Shown here one piece after another: positions 9,087 through 18,289 of a stretch of 64,000 bases of DNA. This DNA comes from Betaproteobacteria bacterium. Its GTDB lineage: Bacteria > Pseudomonadota > Gammaproteobacteria > Burkholderiales > SG8-41. The stretch spans positions 1-64,000 of the forward strand of contig JAKFUS010000012.1 in NCBI GenBank assembly GCA_021732605.1. Reading direction: 5' to 3'. The notes beneath the pieces were generated by a model. It made no database searches. It was given only the letters and a program-made list of their open reading frames with translations, and was not told the DNA's origin. The stretch's first letter is position 1, and every line of letters begins with the position of its first letter. A program made the position numbers and the translations under genes.

Positions 9087-9980
9087 CTAGCGCTTTGGCG
9101 GCACAGCCTGCGAAAACAGCGGGGCGCTGCCGGTCCCGATCTGCTCCGACACCTGACTGGGAATAAGCTCGCTGGGCTTCTTTGCCGCACGACCAATCAG
9201 GAAACCCTGCGCATTATCGATGCCCAGATCACGGAGTATGCAAAAGTCGGCCATGGTCTCAACGCCTTCAGCGACCAGCGATGAACCGCAACCTTCCGCG
9301 ATATGCTGCATTGATTTGAGGAAATGGTACTTGACCTCGTCCGTGCTGACGCCCTGAACGAAATGCATGTCGATTTTGACAAAATCCGGCTGCAGCTCGG
9401 ACCACAGCCGCAGGCTTGAAAAGCCCTCGCCCAGATCATCCAGCGCCACCCGGAAACCAGCCTTGCGAAACAGCGTCAGTGCGTCGCGAAAAATCGAGCG
9501 ATCCGAGATGTATTGACTTTCCGTAAGCTCAATCGTGACTTGCGCGATATCCATGCCGCTGTCCTTGATGAATCGGCTGATCCGCTGCACATCGTCGCGC
9601 ACGTCGAGCACAGTCTGGGGGGTTACATTGAGGAACAGTTGCTGCTGAAGACCCAGCCTGGCGTATTGGCGCACCACTTTCAGTGCGCACAGCATGTTCA
9701 ATTCGATCAATTGGCCGGCGCGGGTGGCTGCTTCGAACAGCTTTGTCGGGGTATGCAGCGGGCTGTCATCCGGCCCGCGGATCAAGCCCTCATAGGCGAG
9801 GATCTCGCCGGTGCCGAACGCGAGTATCGGCTGGAACACCGGTTGCACCGAGCGGGTGTCGATAATCCGCAGCAACTCTTCCAATTCACGAAACCGCGAG
9901 TTTTCGCGTGGGGTGGCAGGCGGACTGCCGGCATCCTTGCCGCCGCGTGTTTCGGTATCCTGGATTGTCTTGAAAGTCAT
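9087..9980 (-). CDS. Stand-alone EAL-domain c-di-GMP phosphodiesterase
   Basis: A 297-residue protein that is essentially one EAL domain after a short polar leader. The motif is YEGLIRG (EGL instead of EAL, a common active variant). The other metal and catalytic positions are visible: LFLNVTP (Asn), IELTES (Glu), LDDLGEGFSSL (the Asp pair), VKIDM (Lys), VAEGVET (Glu) and AQGFLIG (Gln). It is therefore predicted to hydrolyse c-di-GMP in the cytoplasm. It is tail-to-tail with the CHASE-LOV-GGDEF-EAL gene, with 10 bases between stops. Its sequence is closest in style to the N-terminal EAL domain of the protein at 38061, which shares the EGLIRGP motif. Confidence 0.9.
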   Translation of the reverse strand: MTFKTIQDTETRGGKDAGSPPATPRENSRFRELEELLRIIDTRSVQPVFQPILAFGTGEILAYEGLIRGPDDSPLHTPTKLFEAATRAGQLIELNMLCALKVVRQYARLGLQQQLFLNVTPQTVLDVRDDVQRISRFIKDSGMDIAQVTIELTESQYISDRSIFRDALTLFRKAGFRVALDDLGEGFSSLRLWSELQPDFVKIDMHFVQGVSTDEVKYHFLKSMQHIAEGCGSSLVAEGVETMADFCILRDLGIDNAQGFLIGRAAKKPSELIPSQVSEQIGTGSAPLFSQAVPPKR

Positions 9981-10162
9981 CTAAAGCCCTGGCTTCTGCC
10001 GCATCTCCGGACCAGTGCACCCGGCACCGGTTCCAGCCTGCTACCGGCCGAAACCTTATTTCAATTAAATCATAATTTCAATGGCTTGCCAGAATTTCTG
10101 CAACAAAAAATACGCAGCGTGCCCGGTGGCAGGTGCTAGTTTGCCGCCCACGCAATGGCGCC

Positions 10163-12094
10163 TTACCTGCCCAGCGCCAGCATCAACTGGTTTAGCCGCT
10201 TGACGAAACCCGCCGGGTCTTCGAGTTGGCCACCTTCGGCGAGCAGTGACTGGTCAAACAATACCCCGGCAAAATCGCCGAAGCGTGACTCTTCGGTTTC
10301 CGCCTGCAGGCGCTGCACCAGCGGATGCTCGGCGTTGATTTCTAGTATGGGTCGCGCCATCGGCACTTTCTGTCCGGCGGCTTTGAGCATGCGCTGCAGG
10401 CCGGCGGTCATGTCGTGGTCATCGGCCACCAGGCAGGCGGGTGATTCGGTCAAGCGCAGGGTCACCCGCACCTCCTTGACCTTATCCCCCAGGGCCTTGC
10501 CGATACGCTCGGTCAATGCCTTGTGCTGCTCCGCAGCCTGCGTCTGCGCCGTTTTTTCAGCTTCGTCTTCAAGTTTGCCGAGGTCGAGCGCACCACGCGC
10601 CACCGACAGCAGCGGCTTACCTTCGAATTCGGTGAGGAAGGACATCATCCATTCATCGACCCGCTCCGACAGCAAAAGCACCTCAACACCTTTTTTGCGT
10701 AATACCTCAAGGTGCGGGCTGGCCTTGGCCGCGATGAACGACTCGGCGGTCACGTAGTAAATTTTTTCCTGCTCTGGCTTCATCCGCGCCACGTAATCCG
10801 CCAGCGACACCTCCTCATCGGCCGTATCTTTCAGCGTCGACGCAAACCGCAATAACTTCGCGATACGGTCGCGGTTGGTCTGGTCTTCGCCAATACCCTC
10901 TTTGAACACCCGGCCGAATTGCTGCCAGAAAGTTGCGAATTTCTCCTTCTGGTTCTCCGAGAGATCCTCGATCATCGACAATACTCGCTTGACCGAGGCA
11001 GCACGGATGGTTTCAATGTCTTTTGATTCCTGCAGGATTTCGCGCGACACGTTCAGCGGCAGGTCGTTGGAATCGATGACGCCACGAATGAAACGCAGGT
11101 AATGCGGCATCAGGTTGTCGGCATCGTCCATGATGAACACACGCCGTACATAGAGCTTGATGCTGCGCCGCTGTTCGCGGTCCCACAGGTCGAACGGCGC
11201 ACGCGCGGGGATGTACAGCAGTTGCGTGTATTCCTTGCGCCCCTCGACCTTGTTGTGCGACCAGGCCAGTGGAGCATCGAAATCATGCGCGACATGCTTA
11301 TAGAATTCGACGTATTGCTCGTCGCTGATGTCGTTTTTCGGCCGTGCCCACAATGCGCTGGCCTGGTTGACGGTTTCATCCTTATCGGTGCTTCGATATT
11401 TCCCCGAATCCTTTTCCCACTCCTCTTCTTTCATCAGGATCGGCAGCGTGATGTGGTCGGAGTATTTACGCAAAATCGTGCGCAGACGCGTGCCCTCGGC
11501 GAATTCATCCTCACCTTCCCGAAGATGCAGCGTGACCTCAGTGCCGCGCTCAGCCTTGTTTGCAGTCTCCAGCGAGTATTCACCGCCGCCGTCGGATTCC
11601 CAGCGCACGCCCTGCTCCGCCGCGAGGCCGGCGCGGCGCGTCACCAGCGTGACCTTGTCGGCAACGACAAACGACGAATAAAACCCCACACCGAACTGGC
11701 CGATCAGATGCGCGTCCTTTGCCGCATCGCCGGTCAGCTTGGCGAGGAACTCGCGGGTTCCGGAACGGGCGATGGTGCCGACATTGGCGATGACTTCCTC
11801 GCGCGACATGCCGATGCCGTTGTCGGTAATGGTTACCGTACGCGCCTGGGGATCAAAAGCGACGCGGATTTTCAATTCGGTGTCGCCGTCCAGCAGCGCC
11901 TTGTCGGTCAGCGCTTCGAAGCGCAGCTTGTCGCAGGCATCCGACGCATTGGAGACCAGTTCACGCAGGAAAATTTCCTTGTTGCTGTACAAGGAATGGA
12001 TCATCAGCTGCAGCAGTTGCTTGACCTCGGCCTGGAAACCCAGGGTTTCCTTTTCAGGCTTGCTGGTCATATCAATATTGGCGGTCTCGGCCAT
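10163..12094 (-). CDS. htpG: Molecular chaperone HtpG (bacterial Hsp90)
   Basis: A 643-residue Hsp90. The N-terminal GHKL ATPase domain shows [31 protein letters not shown] and [11 protein letters not shown]. The middle domain has [19 protein letters not shown] and [11 protein letters not shown] with the catalytic Arg region. The C-terminal dimerisation domain follows, without the eukaryotic MEEVD tail, as expected for bacteria. HtpG folds and remodels client proteins, often with DnaK. I chose the ATG at 12094 because GGAG lies just upstream and it gives the usual family length; an upstream in-frame start at 12118 adds eight residues. It is transcribed alone. Confidence 0.97.
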   Translation of the reverse strand: MAETANIDMTSKPEKETLGFQAEVKQLLQLMIHSLYSNKEIFLRELVSNASDACDKLRFEALTDKALLDGDTELKIRVAFDPQARTVTITDNGIGMSREEVIANVGTIARSGTREFLAKLTGDAAKDAHLIGQFGVGFYSSFVVADKVTLVTRRAGLAAEQGVRWESDGGGEYSLETANKAERGTEVTLHLREGEDEFAEGTRLRTILRKYSDHITLPILMKEEEWEKDSGKYRSTDKDETVNQASALWARPKNDISDEQYVEFYKHVAHDFDAPLAWSHNKVEGRKEYTQLLYIPARAPFDLWDREQRRSIKLYVRRVFIMDDADNLMPHYLRFIRGVIDSNDLPLNVSREILQESKDIETIRAASVKRVLSMIEDLSENQKEKFATFWQQFGRVFKEGIGEDQTNRDRIAKLLRFASTLKDTADEEVSLADYVARMKPEQEKIYYVTAESFIAAKASPHLEVLRKKGVEVLLLSERVDEWMMSFLTEFEGKPLLSVARGALDLGKLEDEAEKTAQTQAAEQHKALTERIGKALGDKVKEVRVTLRLTESPACLVADDHDMTAGLQRMLKAAGQKVPMARPILEINAEHPLVQRLQAETEESRFGDFAGVLFDQSLLAEGGQLEDPAGFVKRLNQLMLALGR

Positions 12095-12244
12095 GGCGAC
12101 TCCGGAAGGGGTGAACAATCATGGGGGTGAAAATGCGGATAGCAAAAACATGGGGCCGGCCGCGGCTGATTTCAAGCGCATACCGGTGGCTGCCGGCACA
12201 TTGGCACCGGCAGCAGACTTAACACAAGTTATTGATTTTATTAA

Positions 12245-13588
12245 CTATTTACTTCGGGCACGAGCGGCCAGCAACACCACCACGCCGACGGCCAGCACGA
12301 CCAGTCCGACCAGTGCGTGGGCACCGTGATAAGTCAGGCTGGCATACAACAGATAGCCGCACATCAACACGAACACGGCAGGCAGCACCGGATACAAGGG
12401 CACCTTGAACGGCCGCGGCGCAGCGGGCTCCTTAGCCCGCAGCACGAACAGCGCAATGCCGGTCAGCAGGAAAAAGCCCCAGAACACCGGCAACGAATAT
12501 TCCACCAGGCCCTTGAAGCCGGAGTTCTGCAGGGCGCCGAAACCGACCAGCGCCAGCGCAATCACCCCCTGCACCAGCATCGCGTTCCTCGGCGAACCAC
12601 TCGCCTCGTCCCAGCGACCGAGGTAACCCAGCATCGGCCAGTCACGGCCCAGCGCATAGTTTGAACGCGCGCCGACAATCATCGAGCCATTGACCGAAGT
12701 CAGCGCGGCAATGGCAATCATCACCGCGATCAGTTTTTCACCGGTACTCCCCCACACCGCCTTCAGCAGGTCGGCGGCGACCGCATCCGAACGCGCCATC
12801 GCGTCGTAACCGAGGCCCTTCAGGTACGCCAGGTTGACCAGCAGATAGAGCAGCGTCACCACGCTGATCGCCAGCAGCAGCGCACGTGCCATGTTACGGT
12901 CACGGTCGCGCACTTCAGCGGAAATATACGCGGCATCATTCCAGCCGCCGTAGGTGAACAACACAAAAATCATCGCCGAACCGATGCCGGCGCCCATATA
13001 CCAGGGCTGGCCGGCGCCGGCCGCCGCCGGCACCGCGACCTGCGGCGGTGCCGCGAAAAACAGTCCGGCAACAATGATCAGCACCAGGCCGCCGACTTCG
13101 AGCACAGTGAAAATGTTTTGCGTGGCCTTGCCTTCGCGAATACCGCGGTAATTCACATACGTCAGCACCACCACCACCAGCGCCGCCCAGATCGGTGACG
13201 AATAAGCGCCAAGATTGACCACTCGCGACATGTAATCGCCGAACAGATAAGCAAACACCGCGATTGAGCCGGCGACAATCACCGTCATCCGCGCCCAGCC
13301 GTAGAGGAACGCCAGCGAACGGCCGAAGGCGCGCTGGATGAAGTGATACTCACCGCCCGCGGACGGGAACGCCGTGGCCAGTTCGGCGTAACACAGCGCG
13401 CCGATGATCGAGAAGATGCCGCCGGCGATCCACACCGCATATAACGTGGCCTCGCTGCCGACAGCGCCGGCGACAACCGACGGTGTGCCAAAAATACCGG
13501 CGCCGACGATCAGGCCGACAATCATCGCGCAGGCATCGGTGACGGACAGGGTCTGGCGCGGCGCTGCCGCACTGTTCGGGTTGCTCAT
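12245..13588 (-). CDS. APC family amino-acid/organocation permease
   Basis: A 447-residue integral membrane protein with about 12 hydrophobic segments. The first helix contains the APC signature MIVGLIVGAGIFGTPS, with the broken-helix GxGIF substrate site, and ELATAFPSAGGEYHFIQRAF follows. The C-terminus has FVLRAKEPAAPRPFKVPLYP, as in LAT-like and bacterial APC permeases. The substrate cannot be assigned; amino acids or polyamines are typical. Its start is 24 bases after the stop of a methyltransferase-like gene, so it appears to be the last gene of the exported-methyltransferase operon. That is an unusual partner for an amino-acid permease. Confidence 0.9.
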   Translation of the reverse strand: MSNPNSAAAPRQTLSVTDACAMIVGLIVGAGIFGTPSVVAGAVGSEATLYAVWIAGGIFSIIGALCYAELATAFPSAGGEYHFIQRAFGRSLAFLYGWARMTVIVAGSIAVFAYLFGDYMSRVVNLGAYSSPIWAALVVVVLTYVNYRGIREGKATQNIFTVLEVGGLVLIIVAGLFFAAPPQVAVPAAAGAGQPWYMGAGIGSAMIFVLFTYGGWNDAAYISAEVRDRDRNMARALLLAISVVTLLYLLVNLAYLKGLGYDAMARSDAVAADLLKAVWGSTGEKLIAVMIAIAALTSVNGSMIVGARSNYALGRDWPMLGYLGRWDEASGSPRNAMLVQGVIALALVGFGALQNSGFKGLVEYSLPVFWGFFLLTGIALFVLRAKEPAAPRPFKVPLYPVLPAVFVLMCGYLLYASLTYHGAHALVGLVVLAVGVVVLLAARARSK

Positions 13589-13612
13589 GCGGTTCTCCTC
13601 GGTGATACCTGG

Positions 13613-14533
13613 TTATTTTTCTGCGGCTAGCTCGTCGGCGGCGCGTTTCAGTTCGCCGCGCTGGATCTGCCTCGCACTCCACGGCACCTGCTGCCGCCCG
13701 GCACCTTCTCCGATGACCAGCATGCCCTTGATGGTGCCGTCGCCGATCTGCCCGCTGAACTCGTGCCGCGGCAGACCATCTCGTCCGGCAACCACCATGC
13801 GTATGCTCTCACCCAAGATACGGCCGCGCAGGTCAACGTTACGATCGCGGATTTCGACCTTGCCCTCGATTTCCTGGAATTCCTGCTGCAGATTGAATTC
13901 CAGCGGCGTATCGCGACCGCCGATGTTGACCAGCGACTGCCATTTGCCGGGGACCCGCGCCGGCACCATAAAGTAAAAGAGGTAACTCACGCCCGGGTTG
14001 CCGACTTTTTTCTCGGGTACGATCAGTTCGCGCTGCTCATCAGGATCCCACTCGCCGAGGTGGTAATCGTGGGTCACGATGCGCGTGCCCGGCTTCATCG
14101 CCATGAACTTGGGCCGCAGCCTCAAGTTCATCTCCGGCAGCAGATAGGTGCTGATCACCGTCGCCCGCGACAAATCGGTGGTAAACAGGTTTTCTTCGAT
14201 GAAACGCACCTTGTCGGTGACGCCGGCCTTTTGCGCATTCTGGTTGGCGAGTTTCAACAAGTAGGTGTCGAGATCAACGCCGAACGCGCGGGCGCCGTAT
14301 TTGGTGGCTGCGGTAATGACAAAACGGCCGTCCCCCGAACCGAGGTCGATCAGGAAATCCTTGGGGCCGATCTTGGCCATTTCCAGCATGGTATCGACGA
14401 CGATCTGCGGCGTCGGTACATACACCACGTCGCCGCGGCCATCCTGGGCAACAGCCGGCAATGACAGCCCGCTCAGCACCAGCGCCATGCCGGCCAGTGT
14501 TTTTACAATGTTCAACATGCTTGCCATTTTCAT
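13613..14533 (-). CDS. Exported FAM173-like methyltransferase, copy 6 of 6
   Basis: 306 residues. The signal peptide is cleaved near LSLPAVA. VYVPTPQIVVDTMLEMAKIG comes next and corresponds to the pre-motif of FAM173/ATPSCKMT-type lysine methyltransferases. SAM-binding motif I is LIDLGSGDGRFVITAA and the following acidic strand is AFGVDLD. The segment TDLSRATVISTYLLPEMNLR leads to TRIVTHDYHLGEW. After residue 200 a beta-rich tail of about 100 residues is shared with its five neighbours. The ATG at 14533 has an AAGGAG ribosome site. It lies 28 bases after copy 5 and 24 bases before the permease. The SAM site is intact but the signal peptide predicts a periplasmic location, where SAM is not known to be abundant. 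The substrate is unknown. Confidence 0.82.
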   Translation of the reverse strand: MKMASMLNIVKTLAGMALVLSGLSLPAVAQDGRGDVVYVPTPQIVVDTMLEMAKIGPKDFLIDLGSGDGRFVITAATKYGARAFGVDLDTYLLKLANQNAQKAGVTDKVRFIEENLFTTDLSRATVISTYLLPEMNLRLRPKFMAMKPGTRIVTHDYHLGEWDPDEQRELIVPEKKVGNPGVSYLFYFMVPARVPGKWQSLVNIGGRDTPLEFNLQQEFQEIEGKVEIRDRNVDLRGRILGESIRMVVAGRDGLPRHEFSGQIGDGTIKGMLVIGEGAGRQQVPWSARQIQRGELKRAADELAAEK

Positions 14534-14561
14534 CACCGCTCCTTGTTTGGACTGCCGACCA

Positions 14562-15422
14562 CTACAGGCCGCCGATATTGATTTTGCCTGTTTTAATCCG
14601 TTCCGCCCGCCACGGCAGCGCGCGCTCGCCGCTGCGCAGCACAACCTCGCCGGTGATCCTGTTGCCGTCGATGCGCCCGGTATAACGCTGGACATCCGCG
14701 GTGCCGGACAGCGTAAAACTGACTGCATCTCCCTTGACCCGTGCATCACCCAGCCGCAGCGGCTGGCCTTGTGCCACGGCAGCCCCCACCAGCATCTGGA
14801 ATTTCTGCTCCAGGCGCAACTCGTAAGCGGCGCTCCCCGGCAGCGACCACTGCCAGACGCCAGCCATATTGGCCGGCACAACCCACAGCATGATATCGCT
14901 GCGCGGCGGGCCGTAGGGCTTGTCGGGCACATCGATGGTGATTTTCTGATCGGGCGACCAATCGGAAAAGTCAAAATCATGCGACACAATGCGCGTGCCC
15001 GGCTTCAACTGCTCAAACAGCAGCGGCCGCAGTTGCAGATTGATCGATTGCAGCAAATAGGTCGTCACCACGGTGGCACGGCTGATGTCGGTGCTGAACA
15101 GATTGCGTGCTTCAAACACCAGCTTGTCCGCCACGCCCTGTTTGCGCGCATCGGCGAGCGCCATGCGCACCAGTCTGTCGTCAAGGTCCACTCCCATGCC
15201 GCGGGTGCCGAAACGGGTTGCAGCACGGATCGAAATGCGTCCGTCGCCGGAACCGAGGTCGATCAGATAGTCATCGGGGCCGACACCGCCCAGAACGAGC
15301 ATCGCATCCACCACGTTCATGGAGGTCGGCACATACGGCACATCGGACGCCCGCAACGCGACGGCATGCCAGCACAATGCTGCGAGTGCGATGACACCAC
15401 AGCGCCGCAGCAGCGTAATCAT
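14562..15422 (-). CDS. Exported FAM173-like methyltransferase, copy 5 of 6
   Basis: 286 residues with the shortest leader of the set (MITLLRRCGVIALAALCWHA, cleavage near LRA). VPYVPTSMNVVDAMLVLGGV is the pre-motif and LIDLGSGDGRISIRAATRFG is the SAM-binding loop. GMGVDLDDRLVRMA, TDISRATVVTTYLLQSIN and TRIVSHDFDFSDW follow in family order. Its ATG overlaps the stop of copy 4 by four bases (ATGA), so the two are translationally coupled. The C-terminal beta-rich domain ends WRAERIKTGKINIGGL. All catalytic-region motifs are retained although the sequence differs clearly from its neighbours, which argues for an old duplication kept by selection. Confidence 0.82.
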   Translation of the reverse strand: MITLLRRCGVIALAALCWHAVALRASDVPYVPTSMNVVDAMLVLGGVGPDDYLIDLGSGDGRISIRAATRFGTRGMGVDLDDRLVRMALADARKQGVADKLVFEARNLFSTDISRATVVTTYLLQSINLQLRPLLFEQLKPGTRIVSHDFDFSDWSPDQKITIDVPDKPYGPPRSDIMLWVVPANMAGVWQWSLPGSAAYELRLEQKFQMLVGAAVAQGQPLRLGDARVKGDAVSFTLSGTADVQRYTGRIDGNRITGEVVLRSGERALPWRAERIKTGKINIGGL

Positions 15423-16288
15423 GGCACGGCGCGCACGGCACGCCAGCCGTGCACGGTTTGCGTGATGCCGGTGCCGCGGCGGAACCGGCCTTCGATCACA
15501 TCGCCACTGACACGGCCCTCAAAATAAAGGCTGGCTTCGCTGTCACGGTCGCGGTCATCGACAATGATGAAACTCAGCTGGTCACCGGACAGTCGCGATT
15601 CCCAGACTTGGGCATGGCGGCCGTCGAAACGCGCGAAACCGTCGACTTCCTGGAATTTCTGCCGCAGCTCCAGCGTGATCGAGTGCGCGGTTGCGGATTG
15701 ATCAGCGCCGGGCAGCGAAAATTTCATGTCCCATTTACCTGCTATTTTTGCCGGCACGATCCACAAAAAAGCGTTCTTGCGGATCTGGGTTGTTGCATCC
15801 GGGATCCAGTCCTCGAGCCGGAAGTCATGTGACACCAGCCGCGTTCCCGGCTTCAGGTTGAGCAGCGCCGGCCGCAGCCGCATCATCACGCCGGGCAGCA
15901 GGTACATGGTGATGACGGTTGCCGGGCTGATATCGGTTTTGAACAGATCCTGTTGCAGGAATTTGGCGCGCTCGGCAACACCCGCCGCCGCTGCCGCGTC
16001 AACACTCTCCGCAACCAGATCGCCATCAAGATCGACACCCAAACCTCGCGCGCCGAATTTTTTCGCCGCGGTGATCAGCACGCGGCCGTCACCGGAACCG
16101 AGATCCATCACAAAATCCTGCGGGGTCACCTTGGCCAGCCGCAACATTTCCTCGATCACCACGTACGGCGTCGGCACAAACGGCACATCAAACTGCCATT
16201 GCAGTTGCTGCGCCTGGGCGCGCGGCAGGACCAACAGCGCCAGTCCGGCTGCCAATAAAAAATTATTTAAAAACAATAACTTGCGCAT
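15419..16288 (-). CDS. Exported FAM173-like methyltransferase, copy 4 of 6
   Basis: 289 residues. The leader MRKLLFLNNFLLAAGLALLV ends in PRAQAQ, a normal signal-peptidase site. VPFVPTPYVVIEEMLRLAKV precedes FVMDLGSGDGRVLITAAKKF and GLGVDLDGDLV. TDISPATVITMYLLPGVMMR and TRLVSHDFRLEDWIPD complete the methyltransferase half. The C-terminal half is strand-rich (WIVPAKIAGKWDMKFSLPG onward). The start is 18 bases after the stop of copy 3, and the end overlaps copy 5. The first codons are unusually AT-rich for this genome, from the runs encoding Asn-Asn-Phe and Lys-Leu-Leu-Phe. Confidence 0.82.
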   Translation of the reverse strand: MRKLLFLNNFLLAAGLALLVLPRAQAQQLQWQFDVPFVPTPYVVIEEMLRLAKVTPQDFVMDLGSGDGRVLITAAKKFGARGLGVDLDGDLVAESVDAAAAAGVAERAKFLQQDLFKTDISPATVITMYLLPGVMMRLRPALLNLKPGTRLVSHDFRLEDWIPDATTQIRKNAFLWIVPAKIAGKWDMKFSLPGADQSATAHSITLELRQKFQEVDGFARFDGRHAQVWESRLSGDQLSFIIVDDRDRDSEASLYFEGRVSGDVIEGRFRRGTGITQTVHGWRAVRAVP

Positions 16289-16306
16289 AATCCTATTACG
16301 GCATTC

Positions 16307-17209
16307 TTATTGCGGCATTATTTCCCGGATCACCGGCGGCGGCGCGGTGACATGCAGCGGTTCCTGGATTTCGATGCGCACCGCGCTCCATGCCACGGAT
16401 TGGCCACCACCATCCATGCTGCGCATCTCACCTTCAAAGGCTTGATTGATCCGCCGCCCACTGAACAGGACTCGACCGCGCTCGGGCAACATCAAAGTGA
16501 CTTCAACCACGCGTCCTGTCAGCGTAGCGCGCTCGACCGGCACCCTGCGACCGTCGAGTTTCGCCGCAGCTTCCAGCTTCTGGAAATTCTGACTGAGCGA
16601 CAACTCCAACCACTGCTGCCTGCCGCCAATATCCAGCGGCCAGGTCCAGCGTCCCGCAACCTTGTCGGGCACCACCCAGTACAAGACTTTGCTTTTCTGC
16701 GAACGTCCGACCGGTTTGCCCGGGGCATCCATTTCGTATTCGGTATCCGGCAGCCAGTCACCGATGCCGTAGTCATGCGACACGATGCGCGTCCCCGGCG
16801 CCAGCGCCAGCAGCTTGCTGCGCGCCATCAGGTTCACTTCGGGCAGCAGGTAAATCGTAATCACCGACGCCGGCGAGAGGTCGGTTTCGAACAGGTCGCG
16901 GGCATAAAACTTCGCGCGGTCTGCAACACCGGCCTTGCGCGCATTGGCGTTGGCCAGTTTCACCAGCCGCTTGTCGAGGTCGACACCGAAACCGCGTGCA
17001 CCGCGTTTTTTTGCCGCGGTGATGACCATGCGGCCGTCACCGGAACCGAGGTCGATCACATAATCCTTGTCGGTCACCTTCGCCGTTTCGAGCATTGCAT
17101 CGACGACGTTCTGCGGCGTCTGCACATAAGGGGTGTCACCAAAGTCCTGCGCCTGCACCGTCGCCACCAGGGCCAGCAACAAGGTGCCGGCCATATTCCG
17201 CATCCACAT
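16307..17209 (-). CDS. Exported FAM173-like methyltransferase, copy 3 of 6
   Basis: 300 residues. The short signal peptide (MWMRNMAGTLLLALVATVQA) is followed almost at once by TPYVQTPQNVVDAMLETAKV. Motif I is YVIDLGSGDGRMVITAAKKR; GFGVDLDKRLVKLANANAR is the acidic strand and helix. TDLSPASVITIYLLPEVNLM and TRIVSHDYGIGDWLPD follow. The C-terminal domain is like the others but carries an extra Pro/Val/Ile-rich tail (about 20 residues, PLHVTAPPPVIREIMPQ). Its ATG shares one base with the TGA of copy 2 (TGATG), which implies coupled translation. Confidence 0.82.
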   Translation of the reverse strand: MWMRNMAGTLLLALVATVQAQDFGDTPYVQTPQNVVDAMLETAKVTDKDYVIDLGSGDGRMVITAAKKRGARGFGVDLDKRLVKLANANARKAGVADRAKFYARDLFETDLSPASVITIYLLPEVNLMARSKLLALAPGTRIVSHDYGIGDWLPDTEYEMDAPGKPVGRSQKSKVLYWVVPDKVAGRWTWPLDIGGRQQWLELSLSQNFQKLEAAAKLDGRRVPVERATLTGRVVEVTLMLPERGRVLFSGRRINQAFEGEMRSMDGGGQSVAWSAVRIEIQEPLHVTAPPPVIREIMPQ

Positions 17210-18114
17210 CAGTCAATTACCCCCAAGCCAGCGACGCGCGCTGCGCGCTCGGCGATCCATTCCACACGCGCCGTCAGGCGGCCGCCCGACAGCGTAGCCT
17301 GGCCGATGATGCGGCTGCCATCAACACTGCCGCTGAACTCATGCTTCACCGGCGCGTCATTCACATCCGCGGTGAACGAGAACGTCAGCTCCGCACCGCG
17401 CAATTTTGCATCGGTGATTTTCACCGCACGGCCGTTGACCTGCACCGAGCCGCTGACCATCTGGTATTTCTGCTCAAACATGAATTCATAGGTCTGCGGC
17501 TTGCCGGATACCGGAAACTGGGAGCGCCAGCCACCGCCTGCTTTCGCCGGCACCACCCAGAAATACACATCGCTGTCACCGCCGGCGCCGGAAAACTTGT
17601 CGGCGGCGTCCATGCGCGTCGACGCATCGGCTTTCCAGTCGCCCATGTCGAAATCGTGCGACACCAGACGCGTACCCGGCTTCAGGTCCAGCAGTTTCGG
17701 CCGCAGTTCCAGGTTGACCCGCGGCAACAGGTACATGGTGATCACCGTCGCCTGCGTCAGGTCCGTGTCGAACAGGTTGCGCTGGTAAAACGCCACCTTG
17801 TCGGTAACGCCGTTTTTGCGCGCATTGGCGTTCGCCTCGTCAATCCGCACCGGATTCAGATCCACGCCGAAACCGCGCGCGCCGAATTTTTTTGCGGCGG
17901 TGACAACGATGCGGCCATCACCCGAGCCGAGGTCGATCAGGTAATCCTGAGCCGTGACCTTGGCCATATTCAGCATGCGGTCGACCACTGCCTGTGGTGT
18001 CGGCACGTAAGGCACACTTGGCTGGTCGCCCGCCGCGTGCGCGCCCGATGCCATTAATCCGGCACAAGCCAGTGCCGGCAGCATTTTATTAAGCATCATT
18101 AACAGTCGCTGCAT
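17209..18114 (-). CDS. Exported FAM173-like methyltransferase, copy 2 of 6 (first of operon)
   Basis: 301 residues, first gene of the five-copy run. I placed the start at the ATG at 18114 because GGAGG lies five bases upstream; longer readings are less natural. The leader ends in MASGAHAAG. VPYVPTPQAVVDRMLNMAKV, YLIDLGSGDGRIVVTAAKKF, GFGVDLNPVRIDEANANARK, TDLTQATVITMYLLPRVNLE and TRLVSHDFDMGDWKAD are all present. The beta-rich C-terminal domain begins around YFWVVPAKAGGGW. Relatives in eukaryotes (FAM173A/B) trimethylate lysines of inner-membrane proteins such as ATP-synthase subunit c, which suggests a protein-lysine substrate, but this is inference. The promoter should lie in the 18115-18289 gap shared with the divergent gene. 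Confidence 0.83.
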   Translation of the reverse strand: MQRLLMMLNKMLPALACAGLMASGAHAAGDQPSVPYVPTPQAVVDRMLNMAKVTAQDYLIDLGSGDGRIVVTAAKKFGARGFGVDLNPVRIDEANANARKNGVTDKVAFYQRNLFDTDLTQATVITMYLLPRVNLELRPKLLDLKPGTRLVSHDFDMGDWKADASTRMDAADKFSGAGGDSDVYFWVVPAKAGGGWRSQFPVSGKPQTYEFMFEQKYQMVSGSVQVNGRAVKITDAKLRGAELTFSFTADVNDAPVKHEFSGSVDGSRIIGQATLSGGRLTARVEWIAERAARVAGLGVID

Positions 18115-18289
18115 GATCGCCTCCATGGCACACTGCTCAGCCTGTGCATCGATTGGATTTGGAACCATCGCCACGCGCGGCTCACTATTGCATTTTCAGT
18201 CACCTGGATGAGACTGCGCCTGTGGTAGATTGGCGGCGAATTATAACCGACCATTTTCGCTTTCCACTCTGCCTTTCCACCTCATTTCC

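Noticed and set aside
11102-12130. Long plus-strand frame (342 codons) opposite htpG
   Set aside because: It is the complement of a clear Hsp90 gene; its translation has no recognisable domain and the composition is that of an antisense shadow.
16310-18057. Plus-strand frames opposite the methyltransferase operon
   Set aside because: They run antisense to conserved, motif-bearing genes and are His/Arg-rich shadows without family features.
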